Shown one piece after another: positions 60,001-64,000 of a DNA stretch of 64,000 bases. Source of the DNA: Aedes albopictus. Taxonomy: Eukaryota > Arthropoda > Insecta > Diptera > Culicidae. A program made the position numbers and the translations under genes. How positions within the stretch are numbered: the first letter of the stretch is position 1; each line of letters opens with the position of its first letter. The notes beneath the pieces are model-generated. The model did not search any database and was not told the DNA's origin. It saw nothing but the letters and a program-made list of their open reading frames with translations. The DNA lies in NCBI RefSeq assembly GCF_035046485.1, contig NC_085138.1, positions 364,191,238-364,255,237 on the forward strand, given 5' to 3'.

Positions 60001-61489
60001 ACACTCTGAAGAAATCCATGTCTGCAATAATATCTGGACGAATTATTGAAGGAAAACTTGGATGGATTCCTAGAGGGTTTTTGTACATTTTTTAAGCAAT
60101 GCCTGGATTAAGTTTTGAATACATATCGAGCGCCCATACCGTTTGAAAGTCGTCTCAAGCCAGGCCCCATCTGGGCCCCCTCCAGGAAAAATCCTAGCTA
60201 CGCCAATGGTTTACATACAAATATTTTTGTAATAGTTTTACCTAAACCATGTTCAAAGTCAATTTGACTTATTATTTTTTGAATGAGACCTGGGGTTTTG
60301 AAATCGGACGCGAATTGGCGGAGATATGGGCCTAAAAAAATACATGTTATTTAGGGAGTGACACCAAACTTTTGATCGGGATTGTATATCGAATAGAATT
60401 CAACTTTTAACGTATGAGTAAAGCGGATACGTGGGAAGCCAGCAATTAATGCACTTTTTCCCTAAGTTGCAAATCACGTGAACTTTTAAAATATTGATCA
60501 ATTACCAGCAGTGTCGTTTTGTTTGTTTCTCAGGTGAGTTCTTCAAGCATATTCTCATTTGAAATGTTTATCAAAGCGCCGACAAATTGCAGCGACTGTT
60601 TGCTTTGCTTTTTGCCTCTATCAGATAAATCCATAAATTATAAGGCTACTAGAAAATCAAGCCACCATGATGAAAGTTTTCCAAGCGATTTTCCACTACT
60701 AAATGAAATACCGTTCGGCGGCTGGCATTAATTAGCAACCGCATCATCGTTCGTTGCAACAATTTCCACCCCGCGCCCAAGCGAGCCGCAACGGATTTGA
60801 ATCTACGCCAGGATTGATTCTAGCGAACAAGTTACGCCTGCAATTTAGCAGTCATAAGCATTTTTTGCCCTTCGCCACTAGGGCGCTTGAAGTGTGTTGC
60901 TACTGTTGTTGTGAGGTAACATTAATTACGTGATAATTACCCGTCTCCCCCCGGGTTGTTGGTTGGTGTAGCGCTCTGACTCCACCCCACTCTGGCACTT
61001 TGGGTGGCAGCCCTTTACGGATAGGTTGGGAATTGAGTGGGGTGGGGTGGCAAAAAAAACTTCAACATCACCACCATACACCGGTGATTATAAGCCATGG
61101 GAGCCGAGAACAACAACGAACCTACTTCTCAGTTGGCTACGATCTGAGATTTGATATCGAAGCAGAGCGTGGAAAGAAGTGGAAAGCTTTTTTTTGCTAT
61201 TTCGTTAAATAGTCAACGTACGGTAACGCTCTAGAAAAAATATTATTATTAATTAATTTGCATATAATGACCGCAATTATGAAGTTGATTTATTCGGAGA
61301 TGGAGATTGTTTCGTTTGGGTTGGGACACACATGGTTGAAAAGTTGGTGGCAACATAAAATGGAAGGAAAATTTCGCTTTGATGCTAATGAAAGACGAAC
61401 TGATTTTCCTTTGATAAGTACCAGGTGGGTTCACAGATTTGAGATGCTACCGTTGCTCGTTTATAACAATTGAAAAGAGAATCGAATGA
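60001..61489. other. Intergenic, possibly with regulatory DNA
   Basis: No gene. At 60,700-60,945 there are several homeodomain-type words (CATTAATTAGCAACC, TAACATTAATTACGTGATAA) in complex sequence. A 'ccaccccac / gtggggtgg' inverted phrase lies near 60,983-61,050. Confidence 0.35.
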
Positions 61490-62720
61490 ACTGGAAAGTT
61501 CACCCGAAAAACTTACGCAGTTTTTCACACTGTCCATCCAATAAAAACCGTTTTCATCCATGATTTTCCGTAGCTCAGTGTGGTCGATACATTTATGTCG
61601 ATGAACAGGTGTTGCGGTGGAACCTGTTAGTCGTGACATTTTTGGAGGATTTAAGGCACGGTGAAGATTTGGTCCATTGTCGAGCAGCCATCGACGAAGC
61701 TGGCTTGATAACTCCCCACAAACTCATTCACTTTAGATTAAAGACGACGACGGAAGATGAACTGTGATAGCAATTTGTAGGCAGCATTCAGTTAGGTCTC
61801 CCAGATCCGGACTATTTGCCGGTGCAGGTAGCTGGCCAACTTTTTTGAGCCCATCTTGATGAGTTCCGCTCCAAAACCATCTTTAGCAGCTGACTTATTG
61901 TTCTTGAGCTGCTGGATATCACCCTTAACCCTCGAGCAGTCGCGTCTTTGACTACCTGCAGCGACGCCGCGCTCATGCTGTGTACCCCAAGCGTGCATTT
62001 TTCATGGTGCGTGTACTCAGTACACGACGCGACCGCTCCCGGGTTAATTTCCCTCAATGTGGGAGTAGGCTCGTTATTGCTCCCTGCTATATTGAGATAG
62101 TCATTTCTTCGCTGCCTTGGTCTTCCATGTCTGCGCACCCTGTACTATTCAGGTGTTCGTTGTGGTGCTGTTTCCACCATTCGATCACCTCACGCCCGTC
62201 CGTCAAGATGCTCCCGTCCTTATCCCTGCACATTTCGGCTCGTGGCACGAAGCCTTTGCGGGATGCGTTGAGCCTCTGGTAGAACTTCCGTGTTTCTTAA
62301 CCGTGTTCGAGTGCCTTGCTGCAGCATGAACACCCTCGCTGCATTCTTCTCTTCCAAAATCTCTCTGCACTCGTCATTGAACCAATCGTTCCTCAGGCTC
62401 ACTTCCACATACCCAACGTTGGTCTCAATTGCGTTGTTGAATCCTGCTCCAGTACTCCAGAAGTCCTCCAGCAGGGGCTTCATTGAGTTCGTCCTGGTCC
62501 GCGATTCTGCGATACGCTGTCTCGGAGATTCTGCGAGTATGTGGAGGCGACATCCGGTTGCTTCAGTCGCTCCAGATTATACCGAGGCAGCCGTCGGTAT
62601 CGTATATAATTGTATGTAATCACAGAGAAATTTTGGCGCATTTTTACCATCACCAGGTAGTGGTCAGAGTCGATGTTATCACCACGATAGGTTATGACGT
62701 ACCGACCGGTTCTAACTAGG
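61490..62720 (-). pseudogene. RTE-clade (JAM1-like) element, copy 3, degraded
   Basis: Minus-strand relic. Pieces in order: SDHYLVMVKM near 62,670, RYNLERLKQPDVAS near 62,580, a shortened linker (a block present in copies 1 and 2 near ETRKFY is missing at about 62,300), FYQRLNASRKGFVPRAEMC near 62,250, GREVIEWWKQHH near 62,190, KNNKSAAKDGFGAELIKMG near 61,880, and HTELRKIMDENGFYWM near 61,570. Numerous stops and frameshifts make it older than copies 1 and 2. It is interrupted by a piggyBac-type MITE at 61,929-62,043. Confidence 0.8.
61929..62043. mobile_element. piggyBac-type MITE, 115 bp
   Basis: Ends CCCTCGAGCAGTCGCGTC and GACGCGACCGCTCCCGGG form an 18-bp TIR with two mismatches, flanked by TTAA on both sides (61925-61928, 62044-62047). 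CCC...GGG termini with TTAA TSD define piggyBac-type elements. RTE copies 1 (near 4973) and 2 (near 50,172) show the empty site with a single TTAA. An inner inverted phrase GTGTACTCAGTACAC lies at about 62,021-62,035. Confidence 0.88.
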
Positions 62721-62929
62721 AGGTAGAAATCAGATTTTCATGACAAGGAGCTGAGAGACCTTACAAGAGGTCTGATTCGCTGTGCCTGCCTTTACCGTGA
62801 CAAAACATCCACGATGGTGACATAAAATTCAAAATGGCGGCTATTTTATTGAGTTTAATGCTCTAAACTCATACATTATGGGTATATGTGGTAAGGAGAA
62901 GATGTCCGTAGTCCAAAAATTCCAGGGGC
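62721..62929. other. Spacer, nothing recognised
   Basis: No recognisable feature between the RTE relic and the F2 tract. Confidence 0.3.
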
Positions 62930-63420
62930 GTTCCAGGGAGTCTCAGGTAGGAGCGGGTTCCAGGGGACCTTAAGGACACTTCGAAAGGACTTAGGGGTTC
63001 CTAGGCAAGTTCCAGAGGGTCTCAGGGGCGTTGTAGGGTGTTTTAGGGGTACCAATAGACCACAGTCACAGAAGATCTCAGAGGCGTGTCAAGTTGGACC
63101 CAGGAGCTTATAAGGAGCTTCAGCGACGCTTCAAAGAGTCTCTGAGAGTTCCAGTTTCAGGGGATGTCCTAGGGGAACTCAGGGGCGTTTCAGGGTGCCT
63201 CAGGGGTATTTTAGGAAGTTTCAGGAGCTATCAGGAGATCTCGGGGTCGTTTCAAGGAATCGCAGCAGGTTTCAAGAGATGTCATGAGGGCTCAGGGATG
63301 TTTCAGGGGGTCTCAGAGGCGTTTAAAATAGCCTTAGGAAATCTCTGGGACTCTGGGGATTCCATGTAGGCCCTCTAGTAGAGGGTCCCAGGGGCGTCCT
63401 AAGGATTTGTGAAGGCCCGG
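62930..63420 (+). repeat. F2 repeat, forward orientation
   Basis: Words such as GGGGCGTTTCAGGGTGCCTC and TTTCAGGGGGTCTCAG with 10-11 bp spacing, the same family as at 15.6-22 kb. The 91-codon frame at 63094-63369 is its translation. Confidence 0.65.
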
Positions 63421-64000
63421 TCCAATATCTTTCAAAATTTCTTTCACTATGACATTTGAAGTTGGGACCCTTTCTTTTTTTTTCTTCTACCATAACACCA
63501 AATTTTGAGCAGTGAATTGATCACTCAAATTATAAGTTCGAAGAACTTTACAATTTGAGGGAATCACATTCCAGATAATCCAACTCTCGCAAATTGCAAA
63601 GCGTATCTTAAAATTCGTCGAATAAACCCGTGCTATTGAAAGGACTGGGTTTTCCACTTTGGTATGGGGTTAAGCACATAGATACATACATGTAAGTATC
63701 CCCCATTCGTTTCATTTCCTATGGCTAACATACTTTATACGTACCAGAAATTTCTTATAAAACCAAGGAAGCAGATAAGGCACATTGTTTGCTGATTTGA
63801 CCTGCCTGATTTCACTGCATACCCCCTTCTTAAGCACTCGTAGAAAAACCATCGAACGGAACCTGACGTGCCTTTATACAGTCGAGTCTCTTACTAAACG
63901 AATTCCTATTAAACGGACTCCTATTAAACGAACTCCTACTAGACAGGGGTGAGCGTTATAGGAGACTAAGAGCTTATGGGATTTCGGCATTTTGGGGGTG
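63421..64000. other. Window end, short tandem words
   Basis: Mostly unrecognised. At 63,893-63,945 a 14-bp word (TATTAAACGAACTCC with variants) repeats three to four times after CAGTCGAGTCTCTTAC, perhaps the edge of another MITE that continues past the window. Confidence 0.4.

Overview
The window looks like repeat-rich intergenic DNA from a culicine mosquito, most likely Aedes. One short secreted chitin-binding gene sits in 64 kb. Everything else recognisable is transposable elements: R1, LOA (Lian-like) and RTE (JAM1-like) non-LTR elements, a Penelope-like element, tRNA-derived SINEs, several MITE families and long degenerate simple-repeat tracts. The species call is inference from this mix and from low gene density. 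No database search was run.

Layout. 1-6.8 kb: a PIF/Harbinger-type MITE, an R1 fragment, a SINE with target-site duplication (TSD), and a minus-strand RTE copy. 6.8-9.5 kb: a 12-bp-period degenerate repeat whose second, colinear copy lies at 55.9-60.0 kb. 10.9-15.5 kb: a broken minus-strand R1. 15.6-22 kb: tracts of a second degenerate repeat (GTTTCAGGGG type), a 132-138 bp tandem repeat and a 650-bp MITE. 21,984-27,352: a non-autonomous LTR retrotransposon with two identical 229-bp LTRs, a 5-bp TSD, a tRNA-Ser-type primer binding site and no gene. Its interior is almost only a 15-unit minisatellite plus about 1,206 perfect GAT triplets. 28.5-29.4 kb: the peritrophin-like gene with TATA box, one intron and polyadenylation signal. 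29.8-34.7 kb: more repeat tracts and MITEs. 37.1-43.0 kb: a LOA element split by a Penelope-like element that carries a hammerhead ribozyme motif. 43.0-44.7 kb: an RTE fragment split by a hAT-type MITE. 46.2-53.2 kb: an older RTE-like element interrupted by a younger RTE (14-bp TSD) and by a SINE (13-bp TSD). 61.5-62.7 kb: a third JAM1-like RTE copy split by a 115-bp piggyBac-type MITE. The window ends in more GTTTCAGGGG repeat.

Insertion order can be read directly because nearly every young element keeps its TSD and the host element resumes in frame on the far side. The most unusual items are the LTR element with tandem-repeat cargo, the hammerhead motif in the Penelope-like 3' region, and three 40-44 bp hyper-truncated LINE insertions with full TSDs. 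The only plausible host protein is the chitin-binding protein; other long open frames are transposon remnants or translations of simple repeats.
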